The notes beneath the pieces were generated by a model. That model had not been told where the DNA came from. It did no database searches and saw only the letters and a list, made by a program, of their open reading frames with translations. Shown here in pieces: positions 14,895-23,218 of a DNA stretch of 64,000 bases (the first letter of the stretch is position 1; each line of letters begins with the position of its first letter). The DNA comes from Pseudocolwellia sp048296855 (lineage in GTDB: Bacteria > Pseudomonadota > Gammaproteobacteria > Enterobacterales > Alteromonadaceae): assembly GCA_048296855.1 (NCBI GenBank), contig CP182631.1; one strand, 5' to 3'. The position numbers and the translations under genes are program-made.

Positions 14895-16973
14895 ATGAAG
14901 TTATTAGTGTTTGTAAATGTTTGTTGTGTCGCGACCACAATGTGCGCCTCTTTCGCATATTCTCAAGAGAATATCGTTACTGACAAGCCACAAACAATCG
15001 AAAAGATCACCGTCACAGGTGAATTACTTGAACGTACATTATTTAAAACAGCAAATAGTGTAGAAATATTAGATGAGGAAATACTAAGGAATCGTGCGGG
15101 TTTAAACACTCTGCGCGACGTTTTAGATTCTGCCGCCAATATATCTGTGGTAACCGGAACAGGTAAAGGTCCAAGTGTTCGGGGAATTGACGGAACAGGC
15201 GCAGCCGAAAATGCTAATGCATTTTTTGCTGGCAGTCGTTCACGATTAAGTTGGCAAATTGATAATCGTCCCGCTAGTTATAGTGAGGTGGTTTTTGGTG
15301 ATGTTGGAGTGTTTGACTTAGAGCGGATTGAAGTACTGCGAGGTTCACAAAGTACTTTAGTTGGTCGTAATGCCATTGCTGGTACCGTTATTGTTAAGAC
15401 TAATGATCCGACTTTTAATAGTGAAGGGGCTGTGCAAGTAGCAACGGGTAATCATCAACAGAGCCGAAGATCTGCCATGATTAACGTGCCCCTTATCGAA
15501 GATCAAGTCGCATTGCGTTTGTCAGGTGATTTATACAAACGTACATCAGTAGTTAATTACACAGCTTATGAAGGAGTTAGTAATCCAGCTGAAACAGAAG
15601 CACTTACATTACGTGGAAAAGTGTTACTTACCCCTGATTTTGCACCGAAAAGTAAACTACTTTTAACACTATCGCATACTGATTATACCAGCCCGAATAG
15701 TGAAATTATTGTTCAGCCTTTTGCTGAACATGTATCAAACTTTCCAAATCAACCCGTGCATAACCCAAAAACTACGTCTGTAGCGGCTGATTTTGAAACT
15801 GCATTGTCTGATACCATGCGCTTAACCCTCAATACCTCTACTACCAAGTTTAAATTTAAGCGAATGGCTGTGCCAAACTCAAGCAATGCCACTATTGATA
15901 CTACAGACATTATTATAGAACCGCGTATTTATTATACCGGTGATACTGGGTTTTCTATGGTTAGTGGTTTGTATTATTATCAGGCCGATCAAGATGAATA
16001 TATTGAATATTGGGGTGGCCAAAACTTTGAAGATAAATCAAACACTTTCGCGGCGTACTCTGAAGGTTTAATGCCATTAAGTCATGATTTTGATTTATCT
16101 TTCGGTTTACGTTACGAGCGAGATCATCATCAACGTAATGGTGGTGATGCAACTGGCGAACTGGTTCAAATTTCTAGCGACGAAACCTATACCGCACTTT
16201 TACCTAAAATAGGTATTAATTGGCAACAAACTAAAACAACGAGCTGGGGAGCGCAGATATCTCGAGGTTACAACGCAGGTGGTGGCGGAATTACATTCAC
16301 ATTCCCAATTGTTAATTATGAATACGACGCTGAGTACGTATGGACATCTGAACTATACGGTCGCCAAGAATTACTAGATGGCAAACTGTCCTTAACTCAG
16401 AATATTTTTTATTCTAATTATAAAGATATGCAATTACCTTTCGACCTAACGCCTGATGACTCTCGTGATGAAGCCTTTGTAGTGCGTAACGCTGATCGCG
16501 TAAACACTAGCGGTATTGAGTTAGGCGCCACGTTAGAGATCACATCAGACTTAAATGCTTTTATCAATCTCGGCTTATTAAATACAAAAGTTAGTGAATA
16601 TTCTGATTCGGGGATTGAAGGTAATCAATTATTAACAGCTCCAAGCGTTACTTCAAGCATAGGTTTAACGTGGACTCACAATAACTGGTCAACAAGCTTA
16701 GTAACTCGTTATACCAGCGGTTACTTTACTGATGTTAATAACCGACCTGATGGTAAAACAGATGCTTATATTATTGGGAATGCAAAAATTTCTTATGACT
16801 TCGAACATTTACGTATTTATGGATCTATCAATAATATTGGTAATGTTGAAAAAGCCGTTGCCCGTTATCCTGGTAGCGCACCTGAAGGAAGCACAGAAGA
16901 TGACAGCGCCTTTGATAATGCAGTATTAGTACAACCAAGAACATTCCTAATTGGTCTTGAAGCGAGGTTTTAA
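14895..16973 (+). CDS. TonB-dependent outer-membrane receptor, siderophore type
   Basis: This 692-residue receptor has a signal peptide (about 1-23), a TonB-box-like KITVTGELL, and a plug domain (about 35-160) containing the usual RGIDGTG and IEVLRGSQSTLVGRNAIAG segments. A 22-strand-type barrel follows, ending in a terminal aromatic strand (LIGLEARF). AGGA precedes the ATG. It lies five bases before a PepSY reductase-like gene and is divergent from an AraC regulator with a Fur-like site, so ferric siderophore uptake is likely. The ligand cannot be read from sequence. Confidence 0.9.
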   Translation: MKLLVFVNVCCVATTMCASFAYSQENIVTDKPQTIEKITVTGELLERTLFKTANSVEILDEEILRNRAGLNTLRDVLDSAANISVVTGTGKGPSVRGIDGTGAAENANAFFAGSRSRLSWQIDNRPASYSEVVFGDVGVFDLERIEVLRGSQSTLVGRNAIAGTVIVKTNDPTFNSEGAVQVATGNHQQSRRSAMINVPLIEDQVALRLSGDLYKRTSVVNYTAYEGVSNPAETEALTLRGKVLLTPDFAPKSKLLLTLSHTDYTSPNSEIIVQPFAEHVSNFPNQPVHNPKTTSVAADFETALSDTMRLTLNTSTTKFKFKRMAVPNSSNATIDTTDIIIEPRIYYTGDTGFSMVSGLYYYQADQDEYIEYWGGQNFEDKSNTFAAYSEGLMPLSHDFDLSFGLRYERDHHQRNGGDATGELVQISSDETYTALLPKIGINWQQTKTTSWGAQISRGYNAGGGGITFTFPIVNYEYDAEYVWTSELYGRQELLDGKLSLTQNIFYSNYKDMQLPFDLTPDDSRDEAFVVRNADRVNTSGIELGATLEITSDLNAFINLGLLNTKVSEYSDSGIEGNQLLTAPSVTSSIGLTWTHNNWSTSLVTRYTSGYFTDVNNRPDGKTDAYIIGNAKISYDFEHLRIYGSINNIGNVEKAVARYPGSAPEGSTEDDSAFDNAVLVQPRTFLIGLEARF

Positions 16974-16978
16974 TACTC

Positions 16979-18121
16979 ATGTCCAATAAAAAAGTTCTAG
17001 CATGGTTACATGGCTGGTTAGGTGTGATTTCAGGTTTTTTTGTCATCCTTGTGGCTGGCTCAGGTGCTATGCTCGCTTTTGTTGGCGATCTGTTTCTTGT
17101 GCAATACGGAGATGTACTCAAGGCAACACCCAGCACGCCTAATACTCCAATGGTTAATGTCTCCACGTTAATTGCATCAGCGGTTAAAGGCTATGAGGAT
17201 AATTTTCAAACGGTAGGGGTACTAATGCCCCATAGCCGTGTTGAAGAAGTAGAAACTGCCATGGTGTTTGTTATGCCCACTGGATCACAAGCCAGCGAAG
17301 GCATACGCATGTTAAGCGTTGACCCTTGGAATGCTCAATACAAGGGCGACTTTCCTTTAAGTGGAGCGTTTGCGCATGAATTAATAGATTTTCATCATTC
17401 ATTATTGTTGGGTAATCCAGGCATTATTTTTGTTTGTGTGCTCTCTATATTACTAATCTTCTTTGCGTTGACTGGATTGTATTTATGGTGGCCAAAACAC
17501 AATAATATTTGGCGTAAAGCAACCACATTAAATTTTCATGATGGAATAAAAAAGACATGTTTTTCATTACATGCATGGTTTGGTGTTTGGAGTTCATTAT
17601 TAGTTATATATTTTTGCCTGACAGGCCTAGCGTTAGCAAAACCTGACTGGTTTAGCCCTTTATTATCACCACCTAGTTACGCACCTCCCACTAGCGCGGG
17701 TTTTGCAAAACAATGTGGTAATAATATTACACCTAGTGATGCTGAAGCTGCGGGTAATAAATATTTTCCTAATAAAAAACTAGCCACTTTTTTTATGCCT
17801 AATACAGAAAATGGCCCTTATATGCTGACTTATAAGTCTAACGACGATGAAAACAAGCGTGATGGTGATGGACGGATTTACGTTCATGCATCATGCAGCG
17901 ATTTAGTACATATAGAAAGAGCAGAGTTGTCAAAAGCATCGGTGAGAATAACAGGCATGCTATTGTCATTACATGGGGGATACACTTTTGGTAAACCTAT
18001 TGGCAATATGCTTGTGCTATTAACAGGTCTTAGCCTTATTATTTTGGTAGTAACTGGTATGGTGAAATTTTTCACTCGTACTAAAAGTAGAAGACGAAAA
18101 ATATTACCTACTTCTCAATAG
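16979..18121 (+). CDS. PepSY-associated membrane protein, putative ferric-siderophore reductase
   Basis: This 380-residue inner-membrane protein of the PepSY_TM family has helices at about 11-33, 140-165, 196-218 and 345-365. Periplasmic stretches between them carry conserved histidines (FHHSLLLGNPG, FSLHAWFGVWSS, LSLHGGYTFGKP) that could bind heme. Family members next to siderophore receptors, such as FoxB/PiuB types, reduce imported ferric chelates in the periplasm. It follows the receptor by five bases with GAGG as ribosome binding site, so one operon is likely. The basic C-terminal tail (RTKSRRRK) is cytoplasmic. Function is inferred from family and context. Confidence 0.85.
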   Translation: MSNKKVLAWLHGWLGVISGFFVILVAGSGAMLAFVGDLFLVQYGDVLKATPSTPNTPMVNVSTLIASAVKGYEDNFQTVGVLMPHSRVEEVETAMVFVMPTGSQASEGIRMLSVDPWNAQYKGDFPLSGAFAHELIDFHHSLLLGNPGIIFVCVLSILLIFFALTGLYLWWPKHNNIWRKATTLNFHDGIKKTCFSLHAWFGVWSSLLVIYFCLTGLALAKPDWFSPLLSPPSYAPPTSAGFAKQCGNNITPSDAEAAGNKYFPNKKLATFFMPNTENGPYMLTYKSNDDENKRDGDGRIYVHASCSDLVHIERAELSKASVRITGMLLSLHGGYTFGKPIGNMLVLLTGLSLIILVVTGMVKFFTRTKSRRRKILPTSQ

Positions 18122-18191
18122 TAAAGCTTTGTCGATATAGTGAGGTTAGTTAATTCGTATACTTAGTTGTGACTTATTGCCTATTAGGGAG

Positions 18192-18459
18192 TAATACCAA
18201 GTCCATTAAGTTTTTTCCCACTCAGCGAGAGTTAAAAGGCTTAGAGGCAAGGCATTAATTGAAGAGAGTGGTTACTCCCTTGTCAAAACCAATAACGCCG
18301 CATATAAGCCTTTTAAAGTCGCCCTTGGGAGCTCATTAGCAAACTTATAACGACACAAAATTAATGAAATATAGAATAACTATGTTTAAATAATTTTGCT
18401 TGTTCTAAGCTCGCTAATGTAGCTCTGAGTTGAGAACAAACTGAATGGAATTGGTATAA
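18192..18459. mobile_element. MITE-like repeat with ATACCAA(T/G)TCCATT inverted ends
   Basis: The left end TAATACCAAGTCCATTAAG (18192-18210) and right end CTGAATGGAATTGGTATAA (18441-18459) are imperfect inverted repeats, about 14 of 17 over the core. Inside, TTAAAAGGCTTA and TAAGCCTTTTAA form a second inverted pair. There is no transposase frame in about 270 bases. Ends of the form TAATACCAATTCCATT are familiar from small repeats in Alteromonadales genomes (recollection, not searched). The rest of 18122-18645 holds no gene. Confidence 0.55.
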
Positions 18460-18645
18460 GTCAATTTCTAATATGGATAGAATAATAACTGCTAGAGAAG
18501 CATTTATTTAGCCGAGTTCAGGTTATTTACTTTAAAATAAAAACATTAAGAATAGACTATGGCTTAAATAGTCAATAATATCTCGGTGCTTATGTCTATA
18601 AGTAGCCCAATATGGAATCCATTTACCTTACTAATAAGGACATTT

Positions 18646-19170
18646 ATGAAATATCTTTTATTAACTATTAGTCTATTCATGCTGAGCGCTTGCGGCGGAG
18701 GAGATTCTGACGAAAAAGCTCCCGATACCAACAATCTTCCAGGTGATACAAATAGCTTTACCTTACAAAATATCAGATTTGATGCAAAAGATTTTTATGA
18801 AGGGGAGCTGGTTACTGTTACAAAAGGTACTAACTTTGAAGTTCAGTGGGTATCGCCTTCTTCAGCATCCTACAGAATAGATTTATATTTATCGGCTAAC
18901 GGCGCAGAACATTCTGACAATAATAAAATAGTCGGTCTTAAATGTGGTGGCGCTTCTCTTTCACTTTGTCCGAACGCTACGGGTGAAGTTCAATGTGGAA
19001 TTGATGATAACAAGTTATCTTGCTCTATTGGGAGTGACTTTTTAGGCAGTGAGAACTTTCTGGAGCAAAATATATCAAGCCTAAAGTTTATTATAAAAGG
19101 TTGTGATGCCAATAGTAACTGTGATGTAAAAACGTTTGATTTGTTGGTACAAAATAAAACAGATGATTAA
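18646..19170 (+). CDS. Small secreted lipoprotein of unknown function
   Basis: The 174-residue product starts at the ATG at 18646, preceded by AAGGA. It has a lipoprotein signal (YLLLTISLFMLSAC) with the lipobox Cys near residue 18, then an acidic linker and one beta-rich domain. Six later Cys residues (CGGASLSLC, VQCGIDDNKLSC, GCDANSNC) are likely to be disulfide-bonded in the periplasm. An upstream in-frame ATG at 18586 would spoil the signal peptide and is rejected. I do not recognise the family. It stands alone between a MITE-like repeat and a long intergenic region. Confidence 0.75.
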   Translation: MKYLLLTISLFMLSACGGGDSDEKAPDTNNLPGDTNSFTLQNIRFDAKDFYEGELVTVTKGTNFEVQWVSPSSASYRIDLYLSANGAEHSDNNKIVGLKCGGASLSLCPNATGEVQCGIDDNKLSCSIGSDFLGSENFLEQNISSLKFIIKGCDANSNCDVKTFDLLVQNKTDD

Positions 19171-19838
19171 GAATACTGTTGTTAAATATAGTTGTTGAAA
19201 AGTGAAACCTAATAAGCAACAACTATGAGTGGCTAGGGTGTCTTTCATTACTTCAATTCGTTATGGCATTAGCATCAATACTTCTGATCCCTAACGATCT
19301 ATTTCGTAAGGTTTGGCTAGAATTACTCGATGTACCTGTGCTAGGTGCTAAACCCGGAACTAGAGTTGCCAGCAATGTTTGTAATTCATGCTAGAACTTT
19401 TTCAACAATTCAACTATCTGTAAGCATAATACGTTCTATATTCCTTTCATGAATATTTTCATCATTTGTAAGTGTTTCTGCACTAACACTCTGCACAATA
19501 AGTCGAGTGAGTAAGCTCAATCGAGTTTTAATCATTATCAATCCGTTAGAAAGTTAAAGGGCCGGAGGAAATATATTGATACAAATAATAATGCGAATAA
19601 TTATTATTTGTAATTATTTTTGTGTGTATTATCTTGGGTAAAAAGATAGAGTTTTTTATAGATTTAGTTTTTCTAATTAATCTATTTATCACCCCAGTGG
19701 TATTCCTGTAAGCCTTGTTAAATATGGGATGTAATTATTTTAAATAAATAGGATATTACGAATTAATAAATATTTTTTCCTCCTGTAATTTAAAGTCTTC
19801 ATGTGCCACAAATTATACGAAGTTAAGAAAATCCGACA
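19171..19838. other. Long intergenic region with possible gene remnant
   Basis: About 670 bases with no convincing gene. One short frame (19263-19394) encodes 43 residues of hydrophobic then VWLELLDVPVLGAKPGTRVA-like sequence. The same frame stays open further upstream without a start, so it looks like the end of a decayed membrane protein gene. I cannot name its parent. Confidence 0.3.
19581..19611. repeat. Perfect 12-bp palindrome with seven-base loop
   Basis: ACAAATAATAAT (19581-19592) and ATTATTATTTGT (19600-19611) are perfect inverted repeats. The A/T-rich core resembles a relaxed Fur box, and iron-related genes lie downstream, but it is about 300 bases from the next start. It could equally be a weak terminator. 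Confidence 0.35.
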
Positions 19839-19897
19839 ATAAACTAGTTGACAATATCTACCAATATAAATATAGTAGATTTTATCAACTAGTTTAT
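19839..19897 (+). promoter_or_regulatory. Promoter embedded in a 59-bp palindromic operator
   Basis: TTGACA (19848-19853) and TATAGT (19871-19876) are 17 bases apart, a near-consensus promoter. Both lie inside an inverted repeat whose 23-base arms (19839-19861 and 19875-19897) match at 21 positions, separated by 13 bases. Transcription would start near 19883, just ahead of the DUF2798 gene. The arrangement suggests repression by a dimeric regulator that covers the whole promoter. Confidence 0.65.
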
Positions 19898-19908
19898 CGG
19901 GTTTTGTT

Positions 19909-20364
19909 ATGTCAATTAAATTAAAAAATGTACCTATTATGCTTTCCTTTATGTTGCTGATGGTTGGCACCATAACGGCTATTATGACACTCATTAATTT
20001 GCAGCCTTCTCAGAGTTTTTTAAATACTTGGGTTGACACTTTTACTTTTGCATTTCTCGTTATGTTACCGGTAGGCGGGGCTATATTTATAACGATCAGT
20101 AAGTGTATTAATCAATTTTTTTCTACATGGTCAAGTCTGCAAAAAAACCTATTACAAGGTATTTTAATGGCGGTAATTATGGAGTCTTTAATGGCTGTGG
20201 TTAGTATATTAAATAGCCATAGTTATGAGTCAATTACTGAGTTTTCCGGTTACTTTTTGAATACATTACTTTATGCGTTACCTGTAGGTTTAGCCTTATC
20301 TTGCTTTATGTCTTTGGTTGTAAAACCAAAACTTGAAAAGCATTTAACAAAAGTTTCAGCTTAA
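19909..20364 (+). CDS. DUF2798-type four-helix membrane protein
   Basis: This 151-residue protein has four predicted membrane helices (about 8-28, 44-64, 82-104, 118-140) in two similar halves, each containing an FxVMLPVG/YALPVGLA-like segment, as in the DUF2798 family. Function unknown. It is the first gene after a strong promoter within a large palindrome and lies 27 bases before the siderophore-interacting protein gene, so the two are probably one operon. The ribosome binding site is weak. A role linked to iron uptake is suggested only by the neighbour. Confidence 0.8.
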   Translation: MSIKLKNVPIMLSFMLLMVGTITAIMTLINLQPSQSFLNTWVDTFTFAFLVMLPVGGAIFITISKCINQFFSTWSSLQKNLLQGILMAVIMESLMAVVSILNSHSYESITEFSGYFLNTLLYALPVGLALSCFMSLVVKPKLEKHLTKVSA

Positions 20365-20391
20365 ATATTTAAACAACAAGAGGAAGTTATT

Positions 20392-21117
20392 ATGGGTCCA
20401 ACTATGCGTATGACACAGGTTTTATCAGTGTGTGATTTATCTCCGCACATGAAACGAATTGTATTAACGGGAGATGATCTTTCAGACTTTCCTGAAAAAA
20501 AGGAAGGGGGTCATGTTAAAGCTATTTTCCCTAACCCAGCGTCAAGCGATCAAAAGCCTAAGCTTGGCATGTACTTTGGTTTTAAAAAATGGATGCGTTC
20601 TTATACAATTAGATCGTTTGATAAGAAAAATTTAGAACTGACTATCGACTTTGCTGTAAATGATCACGAAGGATTAGCGAGTAATTGGGCGCTTCAAGCT
20701 AAAGTGGGAGATTATCTTGGTATAGCTGGTCCAGGTGAACCAAAGCACACTGATTTAGTTATAGATAATCATTTGTTTTTGGGTGATATAACGGCGCTAC
20801 CGGCTATTGCAGCTACTATAGAAAAGTTGTCTGATACTGCTAGCGGGCATGCATATATACAAGTGCCAAACAAAGAAGATATTCAGTCATTAAAAACGCC
20901 AGAAGGGATTGAGGTTCATTGGCTTGTAACACCCAATAAGTTAACAGATGATTTTTTAAGTAGCCTTGAATCAAGAGGAAATAACTTGAATAATACGGCT
21001 ATATTTATAGCGGCTGAAGCAAGTGTTACTAAACAACTAAAAGGTCACCTGAATGATAACTGTGATTATGATAAGTCAAAACTTTATGCTAGTGCTTATT
21101 GGAATCAAAAAAGGTAA
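20392..21117 (+). CDS. Siderophore-interacting protein (ViuB/YqjH-type ferric-chelate reductase)
   Basis: This 241-residue flavoprotein belongs to the SIP family, which reduces ferric siderophores in the cytoplasm with NAD(P)H. RSYTIRSFD (about 64-72) is the FAD-binding motif, followed by VGDYLGIAGPGEP and the nicotinamide-domain start HLFLGDITALPAI with its conserved Asp-Thr-Ala-Pro pattern. AGAGGAAG precedes the ATG. It follows a DUF2798 gene and precedes two small membrane proteins, one with conserved histidines. The iron loci upstream support an iron function; the substrate is unknown. Confidence 0.88.
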   Translation: MGPTMRMTQVLSVCDLSPHMKRIVLTGDDLSDFPEKKEGGHVKAIFPNPASSDQKPKLGMYFGFKKWMRSYTIRSFDKKNLELTIDFAVNDHEGLASNWALQAKVGDYLGIAGPGEPKHTDLVIDNHLFLGDITALPAIAATIEKLSDTASGHAYIQVPNKEDIQSLKTPEGIEVHWLVTPNKLTDDFLSSLESRGNNLNNTAIFIAAEASVTKQLKGHLNDNCDYDKSKLYASAYWNQKR

Positions 21118-21216
21118 TGGCTTAATTTAACGATTAATGTTTGCTAGAAAAACATGAGTATAGCGTTTTATTATCATTTATTATTACAGGTAAACATTAA
21201 TACAAGGTCAAGGTTT

Positions 21217-21687
21217 ATGTCAGATTGGAAACAAAGCTTACAAAAAACACGTTACGTAATGGATGCACTATTACTTATTAGTTTTATGTTGGTTTCGGCG
21301 CCACAAGCTACAGGTGTTCCGCTACATGAGTGGTGGAGTTTAGTTTTTATTATCCCGTTTATTATCCATCTTTTATTGCATTGGGATTGGATCAAAAAAA
21401 GTGCAAGCCGATTAGTCTCTAAAATATCTGCAAGAGAGCGTTTTAATATTATTTGGGATTATTTAATTTACTTAATGATGTTATTGGCTTTTGTTAGTGG
21501 ATTTTTGGTTTCTGTTGCGTTATTACCAACTGTGGGAATAGATCTAAATATTCAAGATTTTTGGTCTAAAATACATCACGATTCAGCTACGTTATTAATG
21601 CCTATGTTAGGTATTCATTTGGCTTTAAATTGGAATTGGATTATTCAATTATCAAAGCGCATGTTTGCTAGAGAGGAAAAAGCATGA
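21217..21687 (+). CDS. DUF4405-like membrane protein, possible b-type cytochrome
   Basis: This is 156 residues from the ATG at 21217, chosen because the first helix starts soon after and AAGG lies upstream; an earlier in-frame start at 21154 adds a poor N-terminus. Four helices (about 14-30, 42-60, 84-106, 124-146) carry histidines in paired positions (HEWW, IHLLLHWDW, KIHHDSAT, GIHLALNWNW), a pattern expected for heme b ligands. The two halves look internally related. It overlaps the next gene by four bases and follows the siderophore reductase, so it may supply electrons to it (inference). Confidence 0.7.
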   Translation: MSDWKQSLQKTRYVMDALLLISFMLVSAPQATGVPLHEWWSLVFIIPFIIHLLLHWDWIKKSASRLVSKISARERFNIIWDYLIYLMMLLAFVSGFLVSVALLPTVGIDLNIQDFWSKIHHDSATLLMPMLGIHLALNWNWIIQLSKRMFAREEKA

Positions 21688-21959
21688 AATATTTACAATA
21701 TCGTTGGCAGTCTCGATTGTTTGTTGTTGCGCTAGTTTCATGTTTGCTAAGTGTTTTACTGGTAGGTTTAGAGTTTACAGGCTGGGCTGAGCAGATAAAT
21801 CAATTAGGGTATTCTCATGGAGAAAATGAAGGAGGTGAACGTAATATTCCTGCTGCTATGATGTATATTCTACCTTTTATTAAGGAGTTTGTTTTAATTG
21901 GAGTACCGTTGTTGCTGACACTTTTATGGATTAAATTGTTTAAAAAGCGCAAGATGTAG
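21684..21959 (+). CDS. Small two-helix membrane protein
   Basis: This 91-residue protein has helices at about 10-32 and 62-82 with a short Gly/Glu-rich loop between them (YSHGENEGGERN). Its ATG overlaps the stop of the DUF4405-like gene (ATGA), indicating translational coupling and probably a shared complex. No family recognised. It is the last gene of the iron-related cluster; no strong terminator was seen after it. Confidence 0.7.
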   Translation: MKYLQYRWQSRLFVVALVSCLLSVLLVGLEFTGWAEQINQLGYSHGENEGGERNIPAAMMYILPFIKEFVLIGVPLLLTLLWIKLFKKRKM

Positions 21960-22027
21960 TAAAAATACTTAATAGATGTTGTATTGCTTTTAATAATAAC
22001 GGGTATAGAAGTTTTGTTTATAAGCGT

Positions 22028-22948
22028 TTAACCCGTAAAATCTTTCTTATTAACGTCAAACATTATTTTTAACCATCTTAGGTTTTCTGGACCAAGGTGT
22101 GCTTGTTCATGTAAAGCAGGGTTTTCGTAAGCTTCTTTGTAAACATGGCATATTGCAACTTCGGTTAGTTCTCGCCATCTTTCATCATCTAGTTCAGGAA
22201 TACTACCATCTGCTAAATTAGGACCTGTTAATGGGTCATGTTGATATTCGCTTGTGCGTAGAGTTAGTTCTAATTCTTGTAAAATAGGGTTAATTACCTG
22301 AAGGGTATTGGCGTCTTCAAACTCTTTAGCTATATGCTCTTCGGCGTCTTTTATTGATTTATCGAGCTGATATTGGCTTAATTTTTCTCCGGTTGGTTTA
22401 AGGCCATATTTATTTAGAAGCCCGCCCACACTAGGTAATATTGCTTTAGCTGCAATGCCTGCGCCGAGTAGCGGATTTACTATAGCTGCTAACCCGCCAA
22501 CCAATAACATGCCATAAGTTAATTTTTTATCGAGTGAGTCAATTTGGTTTGCTAGAGATTCTAAACTGCTTGGATTGTTATTTTTGTTTTTTCGAGCCAT
22601 TTCTTCAGCCGATTGGCGCATATAGCCTTTAAGCATTTCTTCTGAATGTTCATTTGGAAAGTGAAAAATACGGCGTTTGGGTAGATTATTAATTTCGGGA
22701 ATTGCATTAGGTAAACAACGCATAGTGTGCAGAGCAAATTTATACTCTGAAAGCTCGTAAGGTATAACAAAGTAATGTTTTTCGTCATATTGAATCCCCT
22801 TATATTTATCTGACTTTTCAGCAGAAACAAATATTGGTAAGCCATCTAGTTTTTCTTTTACGATGGCGTAATTAGAAGATAATTCCTCTGTTGCTTTGTC
22901 TGTTAAAGAACGCGCAGCATTAATTCCTTTTTTGAAGAAGTTTTGCAT
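22028..22948 (-). CDS. Unrecognised protein with central hydrophobic segment
   Basis: I do not recognise this 306-residue protein. An amphipathic N-terminus (FFKKGINAARSLTDKA) leads into a mixed domain. A hydrophobic Gly/Ala-rich stretch at about 143-178 (GGLAAIVNPLLGAGIAAKAI) could be a membrane hairpin. The helical C-terminal domain is acidic, with a WRELTEVAICHVYKEAYENP segment. No signal peptide or catalytic motif is apparent. It stands alone, with long upstream DNA containing a degraded repeat. Codon use and base composition look like those of the neighbours. Confidence 0.7.
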   Translation of the reverse strand: MQNFFKKGINAARSLTDKATEELSSNYAIVKEKLDGLPIFVSAEKSDKYKGIQYDEKHYFVIPYELSEYKFALHTMRCLPNAIPEINNLPKRRIFHFPNEHSEEMLKGYMRQSAEEMARKNKNNNPSSLESLANQIDSLDKKLTYGMLLVGGLAAIVNPLLGAGIAAKAILPSVGGLLNKYGLKPTGEKLSQYQLDKSIKDAEEHIAKEFEDANTLQVINPILQELELTLRTSEYQHDPLTGPNLADGSIPELDDERWRELTEVAICHVYKEAYENPALHEQAHLGPENLRWLKIMFDVNKKDFTG

Positions 22949-23002
22949 GAGTGATCGATTTCCTTTGCTTAGTCATTATAAATCAAAATAATATAAAACC
23001 CG

Positions 23003-23206
23003 TTAATCCGAGTTCAGACCATATACGAAAATGAGTAAAGTGATAATGTTTATTTATAACCTTCGCTCAAATACTCAGAATTACGCATACTGCTTGATGC
23101 AAGGTAAAGGGAGCAAATATTAAGTGTAGATAGTCGAGTTAATTCGTTTAATGTTTGACTACCAAGTAAGCGATAAAGATAATACGCGTTTTTAACTCTG
23201 GGTTAA
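23003..23206. repeat. Possible degraded MITE upstream of the PhyH gene
   Basis: TTAATCCGAGTTCAGACC (from 23003) is an imperfect inverted match to the end at about 23185-23206 (TTAACTCTGGGTTAA). The interior has no gene. The CGAGTTCAG core recurs at 13870-13886 and 18511-18525. Confidence 0.3.
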
Positions 23207-23218
23207 TTAATTTCATCA

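Noticed and set aside
19740..19994. Reverse frame of 84 codons across the palindromic promoter
   Set aside because: It overlaps the DUF2798 gene and the promoter palindrome and has a composition of A/T-rich non-coding DNA.
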